Assembly: GCA_030544235.1 (NCBI GenBank)
Contig: CM060484.1
Location: 20,146,031 to 20,210,030, forward strand
Direction of reading: 5' to 3'
Length of the DNA stretch: 64,000 nt
Origin: Lepturacanthus savala
Lineage: Eukaryota; Chordata; Actinopteri; Scombriformes; Trichiuridae
Shown here one piece after another: positions 1-11,283 of the stretch. The position numbers were made by a program, and so were the translations under genes. A model generated the notes under the pieces. It ran no database searches. It was not told where the DNA came from and saw nothing but the letters and a program-made list of their open reading frames with translations. Position 1 is the stretch's first letter, and every line of letters begins with the position of its first letter.

Positions 1-1
1 C

Positions 2-199
2 ATGCATCACCTGGTGCCCTTCGGGCTGTGGGGCGGCGCCCTGAAGCACGACGCCCACCACCAGCGGCCCGGAACTAACTTTGCCCCGTTCTTCTCTCAC
101 TGGGACTGGCTCGGGGGCAGCAGCACGGAGCCAATCCCCTCGGGCCACACCGCCCCAGCAGAGCCGTGCGACCTGAAGGAGGAAAGACTGAAGAGATGA
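2..199 (+). CDS. Cholesterol 25-hydroxylase-like protein, C-terminal 65 codons (5' partial)
   Basis: This is the end of a di-iron sterol/fatty-acid hydroxylase. The enzyme family sits in the ER membrane and hydroxylates sterols. The visible part holds LVPFGLWGG (fragment residues 4-12), a histidine box H16-D-A-H19-H20 and the closing motif NFAPFFSHWD (26-35). Both motifs match the conserved C-terminus of vertebrate CH25H, which has HLVPFG-, HDLHH- and FAPYFTHWD-type segments in the same order. Frame is open from the window edge to TGA at 197-199, so the first Met seen is internal and the true start lies to the left. CH25H genes are normally single-exon, consistent with no splice site here. 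After the motif comes a variable, Pro/Glu-rich tail. Family assignment is firm; which teleost paralogue (ch25h or ch25h-like) cannot be told. Confidence 0.82.
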   Translation: MHHLVPFGLWGGALKHDAHHQRPGTNFAPFFSHWDWLGGSSTEPIPSGHTAPAEPCDLKEERLKR

Positions 200-2846
200 A
201 TTAATCTCTCATTGACTCTCAAAGTGCCTCTTTTGTACCTCCTCCCTCCTCTCATCTGCTATAGGAGTAAAACTGTCTGGCCAGATTTAGTTTCTTTTAA
301 AAGCCAGTGAGTTTGTAGCCTTGAATTTTCTGGCATTGAAATGATGCATGTGAATTTTTAGCTTTTGAAATCAACTCTTAAAATGTTCAATGACTCATTT
401 TCACTTTAACAGTTTGGGATAAGTCAAACCAACAACCAGCCAATCAAATTAGACTCTATTGGTCATGTGATCCTGATGGTTAACAATTTTTGATTCTGAC
501 TTTGTGAACAATTGAACCTGTAATATTAAATATTCTATGGCTTTTAAATTTCTAAATCTGGCCACACAGATTTCTTCCATATTCGATCTCCTTTCTCTTT
601 TCTGTCTGTTTCTTCTCTTCTTGATATTATAATCCCTGCCTTTTGAAATCTTCTCTCTAACAGATTTCCTTCACAGTTTATGAGCTGATTATCACTCTAA
701 CATCTATTGATATATTGATGAGGAGAATTACAGTATATTTTCTGTGGGTTTTGTGTACAATGATAGTATAGATCACCCTGTACTGTTGTGCTGTGTACAT
801 TTATCTCTTATTCATAGAGATTTTCCATTGATGTTGATGTTTGATGAAGTTTTTTTTCCAAATTTGATTCCCAAAACATTCTGAGAACAGTTGTTTTTTG
901 GACATTTATTGAATCATCCGGCAGAATGTTAAATGATGTTAAAAGAGTTATTATTCCTGGAATATTCTGGGCAGTTTATGCTAAATAAAAAACACTTGTA
1001 CAACATTCCTAGAATGATGTCGGAGTGTTACCTAACAGAAACCTGGACAGAACATTCAGGAATGTTGTGGGAACATTAGACGTTAGCTGGGTTGTTATTG
1101 TGTCTCTGTGGCGTTCTCAGGTCAGTTTCCACATGGTTACATGTTCTGAGCTAGAAAAATGAAAGTAAAACATAAACAATAAATATAAAACTATTACTTG
1201 CAAAATGTTTTGTTCAATTTCAGTGAACAGATCTTATTATTAAGCCTATTTGCTGGTGGTTGATGGTTGTTATACAGACAGTCTCCTTCTCACTCCTCCT
1301 CAGCACTGACCCTCTCACTCACACGCATGAATAGAGTCTTTTAGCTGCATCCCAGTATGATGCGTGGGCGCAATACTAATCTCTCATCCTCTCTGTGAGA
1401 GTAAATTCTCCTACTGGAAGAGTTCTGAGCTTGTACATATGGTTGGTCTTCAGAGCATCCTCTCATAATTAGTCTCTGTGACAAATGTGTGAATTATAAA
1501 TCTGTTTTTTTATTTGTAAAAAACTCATAAACAGTTCATTAGTCTCTATGAAGCTGGGGAATGTATTCTTTAGGTTCTACCATATATTTGTTTATGGAGA
1601 AAAAACATTCAGCATAGTGACCTAAAACAGCCATTTTATTTATGTCATTTATTTGTTAATTAAACGAGGACAATTGACAGGCAGTGACTGTCCTAGAATT
1701 AGCTGAATAGCTGCATTTTATCCTCAGTCTTTGGGCAGGAAATTCATCAAAGACTGAGCTACATAATTATGATATTAAAAGCTACATCATACAAAACTAA
1801 AAGCCTGTTGCATAAAAATAACATTAAATCTCAGAAATAAAGTACTACATGGTTATTACTTTGTGGCTAATAATCATGTTTCTGTCAAGAATTCAGCTGA
1901 GGAGGAAGAGCATTTTGTTCTAAGAGTAAGTAGTGCAGTACTGTGTACTACACAGTTACTTCTGGTTGATGCCTGATTTTATCAGAGGACCATGAAAAAA
2001 AGTCTAAAAAAAGCAAGATAGTGGATAATTTGGTATGTATTAAACAGGAATTTGCAAGATAAGACGCAATTATCAAAGGTCAAAATGTTGTAGTTTACTT
2101 TGTAATTATGAGACAGTGATAAAATCACATTTGGCAAGTTTCTTGTGTACATGGGTCTAATGGTGTTTTCCTACTTAGGATCATGTGCTAACACAAAACA
2201 TACATACATTAAAAAAAACAACAAAAAAAAACAAGTATGATTTAACAGAACATTCTCTACATTCAGATATGTGTATGAGCTGTGCACAAATGAATATAAG
2301 TTGAAATATTTTAATTATGTATTATTATTATATTAGATGATGTCATTATGTATATTCTGGACAGGAACATGATGTTCATGTTCATGTTTTACTGTTTCAA
2401 ATGTAAAAATAGTTCAGAATTGACTTGAACAGTTAAGGTTAAGGAGAATATCACTGTCATGTAAAATCTTCAAATTAAAAATGGAAATGACACATTTAAA
2501 GGTGCATTAGGTGTTATTCATTTAAATATCTTAATATAATATCTTATAGTTTTCCCATAGAGATAACTGTGAGAATCAACCGATTTCTACAACTGATTTA
2601 ACTTTTTTTTTTTTTTTTTTACTGATTTAAATAACTATAAAATCATGACTACAGTGAGTCAGAGTTACCTTATAAAGGGCAATTCAAATATATTCCCAAT
2701 GAACTGCTAATCATTTATTTTTAGGGGATATTTTGTTTACTTTATAGGTGATATCACTTACACTTCAACAAACGCACCACTAGAGATCAGTGTTTAACTC
2801 TGAGAAGCAGAGAGCAGCAGCAAAGCTAGAAACAACATGACATCTA

Positions 2847-2891
<45 letters not shown>
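2847..2891. repeat. (CA)n microsatellite
   Basis: About 22 uninterrupted CA units, followed by degenerate CA-rich sequence to about 2935. Confidence 0.95.
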
Positions 2892-2892
<1 letters not shown>

Positions 2893-3858
2893 GCGTACAC
2901 ACCCACACGTACACGCGCAAACACACCCACACGTACATCACTGTGTCTGAATTTACAATCATATCTAATCAAGTCACACAGTAAATTTCTGACAGGCTCA
3001 CACTCGCTCTGTTTTTCACGGTAGAGATTTTACCTGCAGTCAGAACCGGTTTGACGTGTTTCTGCTTCATATCGTTGCTGCAACACCTCACATTTATTTT
3101 GGAAACTTTGCTTTCAGTCACATCAGACATATATGAAATCTGTAGCTTTAGGGGTTAGAGTTTCCTGTCAGCGGACAGTTTGGTTGTGGTGACATTGCAT
3201 CTCTTTTCTTGCAGCACATACTATATAACCAACCAGCTGCAGTTAATGGTAGAAATATCATTCATATCAATATCATGTCATTTGTGCATGAATAAATACA
3301 GTTTTCATGTTAATATAATAATAATATAATATAATATAATGCAATTGTACCAATTCATATTTTTTCAGATTCTGTGGTTGCAGGCTTCTTGCAATTTATG
3401 AGAATATTGCATTAGGGAAATGTACAACACAAACCACCATATGTATTCACGTGTGTGAATGCAGAAGTAGCTGGAACTCTTTAACCACATATAGTATGTA
3501 TTTTAAATGTCTGAAACTAAATAAGATTAACTTTAAAACTTTAAAATTAACTATCTCAGAGTAAAACCTGCTGCTGCTGTGACCCTGTGATATATATCTC
3601 AGTAACGCTGAAGCTACGTATTAAATCAAGTGTTTTTCACAGAGCAGCTAAATGTGTCTGTACATGTGAACGCGCCAAACCCAATAACACCGCTTCCTTT
3701 ATTCTATTATTACCATACCAGCACTGAGGCTCTCTGCTGTCACAGCAAAGCTATGCAGAGGTACTAGCGATGTAATGTAGAAACTCTTCATAGCTGCATA
3801 GTTGAGTACAGAGAGCTGATTTACACTCACTGTGAATCATGTTGCAATCTGTCAATTC

Positions 3859-3864
<6 letters not shown>

Positions 3865-3925
<61 letters not shown>
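3865..3925. repeat. (TA)n microsatellite
   Basis: About 30 uninterrupted TA units. Confidence 0.95.
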
Positions 3926-3926
<1 letters not shown>

Positions 3927-4356
3927 CCACTGACAAATGGTAAAAAAAAGATACAATGTTTTCAGACCTCAAACAAGATCAAATTCATTTTAAAACAACA
4001 TAATACTAATTGCACTTAAGAAGAGTTCAGAAATCAATAGTTGGGCAGTAACCCATATTTTAATCACAGTTAAATATATTGGTCATTGGTCACTGTCATT
4101 GGTAAATAGCAGCTTATGGTTGAATAAGTCTTTTGTTGTCTGAGGAAAAAAAGCAGGTGCAGTCGAGTGTTTCAGTTCCATTTCTGTACTGACTCATTTT
4201 GTTTGTGAAGAACAAATTTATTGTGGCCAAACATTCACACATTAGAGCTCATGTGTGGTTAGTGAGTAAATGTGAACCAGGTTGTAGGTACCTTCTCACA
4301 TTGGAGCAGGATTAGGTTAAAAAAAAATGTATATTCACATATGCAGGAGCATTGTG

Positions 4357-4830
4357 TTAACCCATTGAAGCCTATGAACCTTTACGTCTATGACTGTCCT
4401 TAAAAATCAAAATGTTACTCATACAGCTTTTTTTCTAATTACATTATAGTATACAACTTAGACAAAAGGTTTTAAGCAAAAAAAAAAAAAAGATTGTTGA
4501 CTTAAGTTAATTTAAATTAACTGCCTCTTGTCATAGGACGTCATCAACTTCCTGCCCCTTTATTCCAAGAACATGGCAAAGACAAACCCTCCCAGGAAGA
4601 GGCCATTTCATTTAGATTATTATGATTTTCAACCCTGACATGTAAATATATATTTAATAATTAGAATAATCCTCAAAATGAATTACGTACATGGGATAAA
4701 TCGTTTTTTTTATGGGCGTATTTGCGCAAGTGGCAACTATAGTAGTTATTAAAATGCTATTTTCTGTAAAGAAAAGAGTTAGTGACTCAACTGTGAAATC
4801 TTTGAAAAATATCTAGGCTTAAAAGGGTTA
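4357..4830. repeat. MITE with TTAACCC termini, copy 1
   Basis: The left end reads TTAACCCATTGAAGCCTA and the right end is TAGGCTTAAAAGGGTTA, an imperfect terminal inverted repeat. The interior, including GATTATTATGATTTTCAACC and a GGGCGTATTTG block, recurs at 47849-48184 in the same order, showing a dispersed repeat family. There is no coding capacity, so it is a non-autonomous element. Confidence 0.7.
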
Positions 4831-5588
4831 CTATTGTTATTTATTGTAGATTTGTAAAAAAATAAATAAATAAAAAAAAAGAAGTAAAACAGCAGACACC
4901 AGCTGTGTAACGTGTAACATGGGGAGTGGCTGCTGCTCTGTGAAAAGAATGTATTCCACTTCAAGAGTGCTGACAAAAGGTAAAACAACACTCACACACA
5001 CACAACAATCATTCACTCAGCCTCAACCCCTCACCAAACCGGAAACATCACCATTTACGGCCTGTGTGTTTATGCGGGGGATGGGATGACCCTTTGGGTG
5101 GAGTTTGCTGCTGAAAAGCTGCATTTACTCCTGATATGGACACAATTCTCACAACCCATTAGTGAAAAGTATTTCTTCTTTTAGAGGACAATAACATGTA
5201 TTTGCTTTAATTCTGATTCAAAATCAAGAAGGGAAGTCCTGGAAAATTTAGGAAGTGGCTTGAATTGTAATTAGGTGAAACTGGAAGAGAAGGTAGAATG
5301 AGAACATGTTTTTTATTGTATCCTCATATCATGGTTTACCATGCTTTTTAACCTTCTCACACAGTTTTCCGTGTGACAAAAAGTGGTCATTAAAAGCTCT
5401 TCAACAGTTTCTGACAATATAGATACAGCACATTCCATGAATTCCTCCATGACAACGAGTCGCGTCAACATCTCTACAGACACACGACCGATACAAACCC
5501 AGTGACTCACCCGCTCCAGGATTTCAATTTGGTTACGCAATAGTTCAAAAAGGAGTTTCACAGAAAGTGCATCCTGTTGTTTTATCGT

Positions 5589-5594
5589 TTTATT
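5589..5594 (-). terminator. Candidate poly(A) signal for the first PAR2-like gene
   Basis: AATAAA on the minus strand, about 0.9 kb past the stop codon. The stretch 5595-6497 would then be 3' UTR. This is inferred only from the hexamer and spacing. Confidence 0.35.
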
Positions 5595-6497
5595 TAAGAA
5601 AAGTTATAGCAATACAAGCGTTTGCTTCCAAAATCATAAAAACACTAAAGCAGGATAAAACACAACATAAAACTTCGGCAGCAAGAATGTGCTGAATATG
5701 CAAGAAGTTGACACATCGGAGTTTATAACTAGAGCTGCATCGGTCACTTAATTTATCAAGTAGATGATCAACATTAATCACTTTAGTCTATGTTCAAGCA
5801 AAAATGCAAAAATATCTCCTCCTTCTAGCTTCTCAAAAATGACAATTTGCTTTTTTTTTCCCTTTTTCTTAAAAAACAGTAAATTGAATATCTTAGATTA
5901 CCAGTTGACTGGACAAAATCTCACAGGCTCTAAGGAACAGTGATAGACATTTTCATTTTTATCTACATAAACCATGTTTCTACAGTAGCCGTCAACTGAC
6001 AAACCAAACAATGGCTAGAGATGACCTTTTATCAGCCATGGTAACTTCTTCCAACACTTTGAGGTACTCTGTTGATTGCAATCTGCAACTTCATCACTAG
6101 AAAACACAAACTACACCCTGTACCTTTAAATGTTGTCCAGTGCAGTGAAAATTACTCAGTCAAATCATGGGAAAACCCACATTTATCAGGCTAAATGCTA
6201 ATATCCTGGCAACAGGCTGCAGTCTTTAACAGGCCTCCATGTAACACACACACATACATATATATCTCATATAAGGATCTTAACAAATCATCTTAACATG
6301 AACTCATTCTAGCACAGCAGCCTTCAAATTTACACACAAGTACATACAAGTACAGTTCATCTTTGGTTATCTGATGTTTGAGGTATCTCTATTATCACAG
6401 ATCTGCTGTGTCCCAGTAACACAAAGACTGACATGTCATGTTTTCCAGTAGCTCAGGTCTGATGCTTCCATCCATCACCCATCAGTCTTTTCTCCAA

Positions 6498-8877
6498 TTA
6501 ACAGGTGCTGCTCTGTGTGTCTCTAGTTTCCGACATGTAGGATTTGCTCTTCCTGGAGTATTTCATGGAACTGAAAGAAACCCTCATCCTCTCCACCGTC
6601 CTGCTGCTGCGGCACAGCAGCGTGTTCTTCACGTGGTTCCTGAAGTCCTCAGAGACAAAGTAGTAGATGAAGGGGTCCAGGCAGCTGTTGAGGCTCGCCA
6701 GGCACAGCGTGGCCACGTAGAAGCTGTAGCCGTTGTCCACCACGCCGTCCTTCAGCAGCGAGTAGTGCAGCACCAGCATGACGTTGCTGGGGATGAAACA
6801 CACCAGGAATGTCAGCAGGACGGTGACGATCAGCATCACGGCTTTGCGGCGGTTTTTTGCCGCCGAGCTCTCCTCCATGTTCCCCAGGGCCTTGAGCAGC
6901 AGGACGTACGCCACGATGATCACCACGCACGGCACCAGGAACACCACCAGACCCATGAAGATGAAGTAGAAGTAGGGGAACCGGACGGACAGGAAAGGGT
7001 TGAGGACGTCATGGATGATGGTGACATCGTGGCAGGTGGTGACTTCAGGGTCTCTGAGCCTAGCCGTGTGCTCGTACAGGTAGAGCGGCGTGGTGGAGAG
7101 GCCGATGAAAACCCAGACCGCCACGCAGACCCCGATGGCCACTTTGTTGTTCTTCCTCTGCTGGGACAGCGGATGAGCCACGACCCAGTAGCGCTGCACG
7201 CTGAGGCAGGCGATGAACAGGACAGAGCAGTACATGTTCCCATAGAAGAAGCCCACCAGCACCTTGCACAGCCCCTCGCCGTAGATCCAGTCGTTGCCAC
7301 CCACGTGGTAGGCGATCTTCAGCGGGATCCAGACCACAAACAGCAGGTCGGCCAGGGCCAGATTGGCCATGTAGATGGAGGATGGGTGCTTCTTCTTGGT
7401 CCTGAAGAGGAAGACCCAGATGGCGACAGCGTTGGCGGGAAGGCCCACCACAAACACCACGATGTAGACGATCGGGAGGAAGACGGTGGTGAGGCCGCTC
7501 TTCAGAGTGTCCGACGTCGCCTTGTCTACTGAAACTAGCTTCTCAGTTGAGTTTGAGGTTTCAGGGACCACAACTCCGTAGTACCCGCGTCCTTTAGCTC
7601 CTACAAGACAGCACACAAGAAGATGATTCCATGAAACCGTATTATAATTATATATAATTATAACAATGAAAAGCAACAAAAATAATCTAGATTAACATTT
7701 TGCTGAATGGAGCTGCAAATGATTATTTTATTAATCAATTATTCAGTCATATATGTCAGTTTTTATATTAGTGATTGTTGTTTTAAAGGAAACTATGAAT
7801 GTTGTGCAAATACTAATCGAATTTTCCCAGATATCATAATAATTTTGTATTTATATGTCAAGGACTTGCCCTTTTAACATCTAAGGAATGTTAAAGGGAA
7901 ACTTTTAACAGACCTTCCTGGAATAATTATTAATTAATTATTGATTAATTTTACAACAGAACACAAAAACATGTTTTATCTTCTCGGGAACATTATGCAG
8001 GAATGTTGAATGAACATTCTCAGAACCCTTAACAAACATCCCTAGAATGCTTTAGGAAACTTTACCAACTGGGAGCTCACTCTCCTACTTTTCTCCCTTC
8101 AGGAAAAGCAGGTTTATTTATAGAGCACATTTCAACTCAGAAGTGCTTCACAAAACATCAAGAGCATCATTTCTGAAGGAAACACATTACACAAATTACA
8201 AAATAAAAGATATAAATACAATTAAGAGTGATTTAGAGAACAGAGAATTATTCAAAGAGAAATGTTCTTTATCCACATTAATTCATAAATTAATCATATT
8301 ATTATGAATTAGTTGTTGGAAAACAGTGAAATTTGCTGTAAAATATAATTAAACAGTTGATTTCCCAAAGATTAACATATATTTTATTAACAAGTATATA
8401 ACAGTGAGAACAGCAAAACCGTACAGTGTAGAAGTGGTAATAAGACATAACTACTAAAAATAACTAACTTGTGGATCACATCACGAATAATTACTAACGA
8501 ACTATTACATAATAACTGTGTCGTTTACTTCAGAGGAGATCAATTTCGTATCAGAGTTAAATAAACCCCCATTCCTGTATGAACTGATAGCAATTGCTTG
8601 TTACAGTTTTTATTAGTAACCTCCAGTTTCTGTTTGTGATGAAGCTGAACACTAGGGTTAATAATGATATTAGCAATGATAATAGCAGCTCAGGCCTGAG
8701 GCCTGTGAACAGTCTCCAGACATGAGACTAATGTGTCCCCTGAGTTCAGTCTGTAGCGACGCAGCCAGGAAACAACAAACAGCCTCAGAGGAACATTATG
8801 CAGCCGTGGGTCTTACCTGCTGAAGCAGAAAAGCAGCAAAACAGTAAAAGAAGGGAGAAAAGTCGAGTTAAATCCAT
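6498..8877 (-). CDS. f2rl1: Protease-activated receptor 2-like GPCR, copy A (exons 8877-8817 and 7600-6498)
   Basis: Seven-helix receptor unmasked when a protease cuts its N-terminus. Joining the two exons (intron 7601-8816, GT/AG, phase 1) gives 387 residues; human PAR2 has 397. Exon 1 is a signal peptide of about 20 residues. The cleavage region reads AKGR25 then GYYGVV, followed by a sequon at N37. Helix 1 starts near residue 57. Visible landmarks are C132 and C210 for the extracellular disulfide, the PAR hallmark CHDV (210-213) in loop 2, SVQRY after helix 3 (R157), DPFIYY in helix 7 (about 329-334) and the tail stretch SEDFRNHVKNTLLCRS with a likely palmitoylated Cys350. FRTKKKHPSSIY and IYGEGLCKVLVGFFYGNMYC closely resemble PAR2 rather than PAR1 or PAR3. 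It lies in tandem with copy B. Teleosts are known to have two PAR2 genes; I cannot say which number this is. Confidence 0.92.
7601..8816 (-). other. Intron of PAR2-like copy A
   Basis: 1,216 bases, GTAAGA donor and TTGTAG acceptor. It holds an AACATTCC-type repeat at about 7870-8070, similar to one at about 840-1090. Nothing coding is seen. Confidence 0.75.
8817..8877 (-). CDS. f2rl1: Exon 1 of PAR2-like copy A (signal peptide)
   Basis: ATG at 8877-8875 opens 20 codons plus one base: MDLTRLF, a Leu/Phe/Cys core, then SASA. The donor is G|GTAAGA. Joined to TTGTAG|GAGCT at 7600 it restores GGA (Gly) in the frame of the main exon. The Ala-Ser-Ala end suits signal-peptidase cleavage. No competing ATG was examined further upstream. 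Confidence 0.85.
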
Positions 8878-9004
8878 GTTCGCGTTGTTCTTGGACTCTG
8901 CCCTTAAGAATCCTCTCTAACTGTGCCCCTTCAACAACGTCTTTAAACGTCGCAGATCACCTCCAGCCCCTGAACACCACACCCGAGACTACCTGCCTGC
9001 GCGC

Positions 9005-9012
9005 TGACGTCA
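9005..9012. promoter_or_regulatory. Palindromic CRE (TGACGTCA) upstream of PAR2-like copy A
   Basis: Perfect TGACGTCA, the consensus for CREB/ATF factors, 128 bases upstream of the ATG. It sits in a locally GC-rich patch beside ACCTGCCTG, a word also next to the same site in copy B. Confidence 0.55.
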
Positions 9013-9059
9013 CCGGGTGTCCCGCCTACCTGTCGTAGGTGTGTGACCGGTTATTTATG

Positions 9060-10002
9060 AGCTTCTGTCACCGCGAGGATCAGCGATGATTCAGGCAGAA
9101 AACACAGAGCAGGTTGTTTTCGGAGATACTGGCGGTTTGTGGCCTGGAGGTTTTTTAGATAGGTGAAACACAGCACGTGGTTATTTTTATCTGTGGTCGG
9201 AAAGGTCACAACACGTTTGTTCATAGACTGAAATGTCTCAATAAATAAGCTGCTTTGGCATGTTGTACCATTGTCTCTTGGTTTGTTGGAAACAGTCATA
9301 GTATCACTATAGAACAAAGGATTAATCCTACATATTCTTTTGTATATAATTATTTGGAGTCTCCTGATATCACATCTCAGCATGACATGAAAAGTTGCTG
9401 TCTGTTTTAGGTTTATATTTTAATAAAGTTTTCAAATTTTAACACATAAAAATCAAAAATCAAAAATTAAATTATTAAAATAAATAAGTGGCATACATTT
9501 ATGGAGCTAATCTAAGGTAAACTAAAGTTCAGAGTTGTCTTTGTTTTTTGGGGGAATTGTTCATAGTTGATCTAGTAATCAACTAGTAAATAAAAAGGTC
9601 AGCCACCCAACTTCCTCTTGGCTTTAAAACTGCCTTCATGTAAGATGCTTAGTTAAACAGCTCTGAAGCTACTGTAACTTTAAATGAAACTTCAATAATC
9701 CTTATTTTGTTATATTGGTTTTGTAACTGGTTTAGATGAAAATAACAGTGATTTAGTTGATATTTTTTTACTCTTGGGCAAAGAAAGAGACATGTCTGAC
9801 ATATCAAGAGACTGGGAGATATTAACAACCTTTCAATTAAAGTTTCTACTAACAGAATTAGGATCAAATATTTGTCTTTGAGGGATTTTCGAAGAACAGG
9901 TTAAAATACCAGGTTTGTTTTGAAAATCAAATGTACCTGGGTTGACATTTCTCATGTCGACTGACCCATAGAGTCATGAAAGAGAGTTAGACACATACAT
10001 AC
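9060..10002. other. Intergenic between the two PAR2-like genes
   Basis: AT-rich sequence between the promoter of copy A and the presumed 3' end of copy B. No coding signal or clear repeat boundary is recognised. Confidence 0.5.
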
Positions 10003-10008
10003 TTTATT
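10003..10008 (-). terminator. Candidate poly(A) signal for PAR2-like copy B
   Basis: AATAAA on the minus strand about 1.3 kb past the stop codon; another AATAAA lies at 10411-10406. Either would place the MITE at 10532-10885 inside the 3' UTR. Hexamer evidence only. Confidence 0.3.
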
Positions 10009-10531
10009 AATTTGAATTCATAATAAGTAAAATATTATTAAAATATTAAAAATAATAAAACACAAACACTCATATACTGCATAATATAAAACAGGTTGCC
10101 CTTTGTGGTTTGGGCTTCAGTTCAGGTACATTAAAAGTTTACAGATAAATTACAACATAAAGATAAGACCCATTAAAACTGAACGAAGGCAACCATTGTA
10201 CAGTACAAACGCCATCATGCAAAGTGCATAAAACATGTCTATTGTCAAAAATGTAAAAAAAAAAAAAACTACTAAAATGTTTTTACAAAAACAACACAAG
10301 CAGAAACTTAAACCAGCTCTGAGCTTTAAAACAGGAAGTCAGTGACTCCTAAACATGAGCTGAACTGAACCTGAGGTGGAAAACTTTACACAAATAAAGT
10401 AACACTTTATTTTACAGGTCCTTTTGATCCTAAATCTCAAGGAATCTTTCCTCAATCATTTCCTAGAAAGAACCTGATCGAGCTTAAACTACATGTGAAC
10501 CCAATTATATAATGAGCAGGTACTTACTGAA

Positions 10532-10885
10532 TAGGGCTGCAACTAAAAACAATTTTTTTTCTAATGACTATTTTTAAGACAATTAATCTATTGATTATTG
10601 AAACAATCAATTAGGTTTATAAAATGATGTTGATCACCGTTTCCAAAAGATGAAGATTCAACCTAAAATGTCTTTTTTTGTCCAGGCGAACAGTCCGCAA
10701 CCCAAAGATCATCAATTTACTATCATAGAAGACTAAAGAAACCAGAAAATAATCAGATTTGGGAAGCTGGAACCAGAGAATTGGGACACTTCCTTCTTAA
10801 AATGGCACAAATTCATAAATCGATTATCAAAATAGTTGGCAATTATTGTAATAGTTCGATTAATCGACTAATTGTTGCAGCTCTA
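10532..10885. repeat. MITE with GGGCTGCAACTAA termini, copy 1
   Basis: The left end reads TAGGGCTGCAACTAA and the right end TTGTTGCAGCTCTA, so the ends are inverted copies. The interior shares ACCCAAAGATCATCA, AAATAATCAGATTTG and ATCAAAATAGTTGG with 19149-19482. Further partial ends are visible to about 11110. It is non-autonomous, and the family is common in this window. Confidence 0.75.
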
Positions 10886-11283
10886 ATTCAATGATCCTCA
10901 TCATCATTATAGTCTTTGTTATATAATCTAATAGTTGGCAACTAATCAGTCGGTGCAGCCCTACTTCTCATGTACATATTACATTTTCATTTAGTTTGGT
11001 CCAATCCATTTGTCAGATAACCATTTGTATATTTTACTTATATTTATCAAAATAATTGGTGAATAACGTAAATATTGGCAATTAATCATTCGGTCGACTA
11101 ATAGTTTCAGTTTTTACGGACTAAACAAACTTTTTCTACCAAATTGCATCTCCTGCTTTTCTGGAATAGTTCAGGAAACAACCTGAAAACTCAGAAGATG
11201 TCCAGGAAACCACAATAAAATAAAGTGTCACCCCAAAACAACACATTATACCTGAAAACCTAAAAGGATAATAAAAGCAGCCG

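Larger units (their letters stand above)
200..5580. other. Intergenic, repeat-bearing, no gene seen
   Basis: AT-rich DNA between the hydroxylase end and the first PAR gene. It holds a stretch at about 840-1090 with several GGAATGTT/AACATTCC blocks (a related stretch lies at about 7870-8070 in the first PAR intron), a CA and a TA microsatellite, and one MITE at 4357-4830. Short open frames here have no recognisable protein character. Confidence 0.6.

Noticed and set aside
6438..7532. 364-codon open frame on the plus strand antisense to PAR2 copy A
   Set aside because: His/Val/Glu-rich translation with no domain; it mirrors the GC-rich third codon positions of the real receptor exon. Similar antisense frames at 11416-12093, 17069-17455 and 17537-18037 have the same cause.
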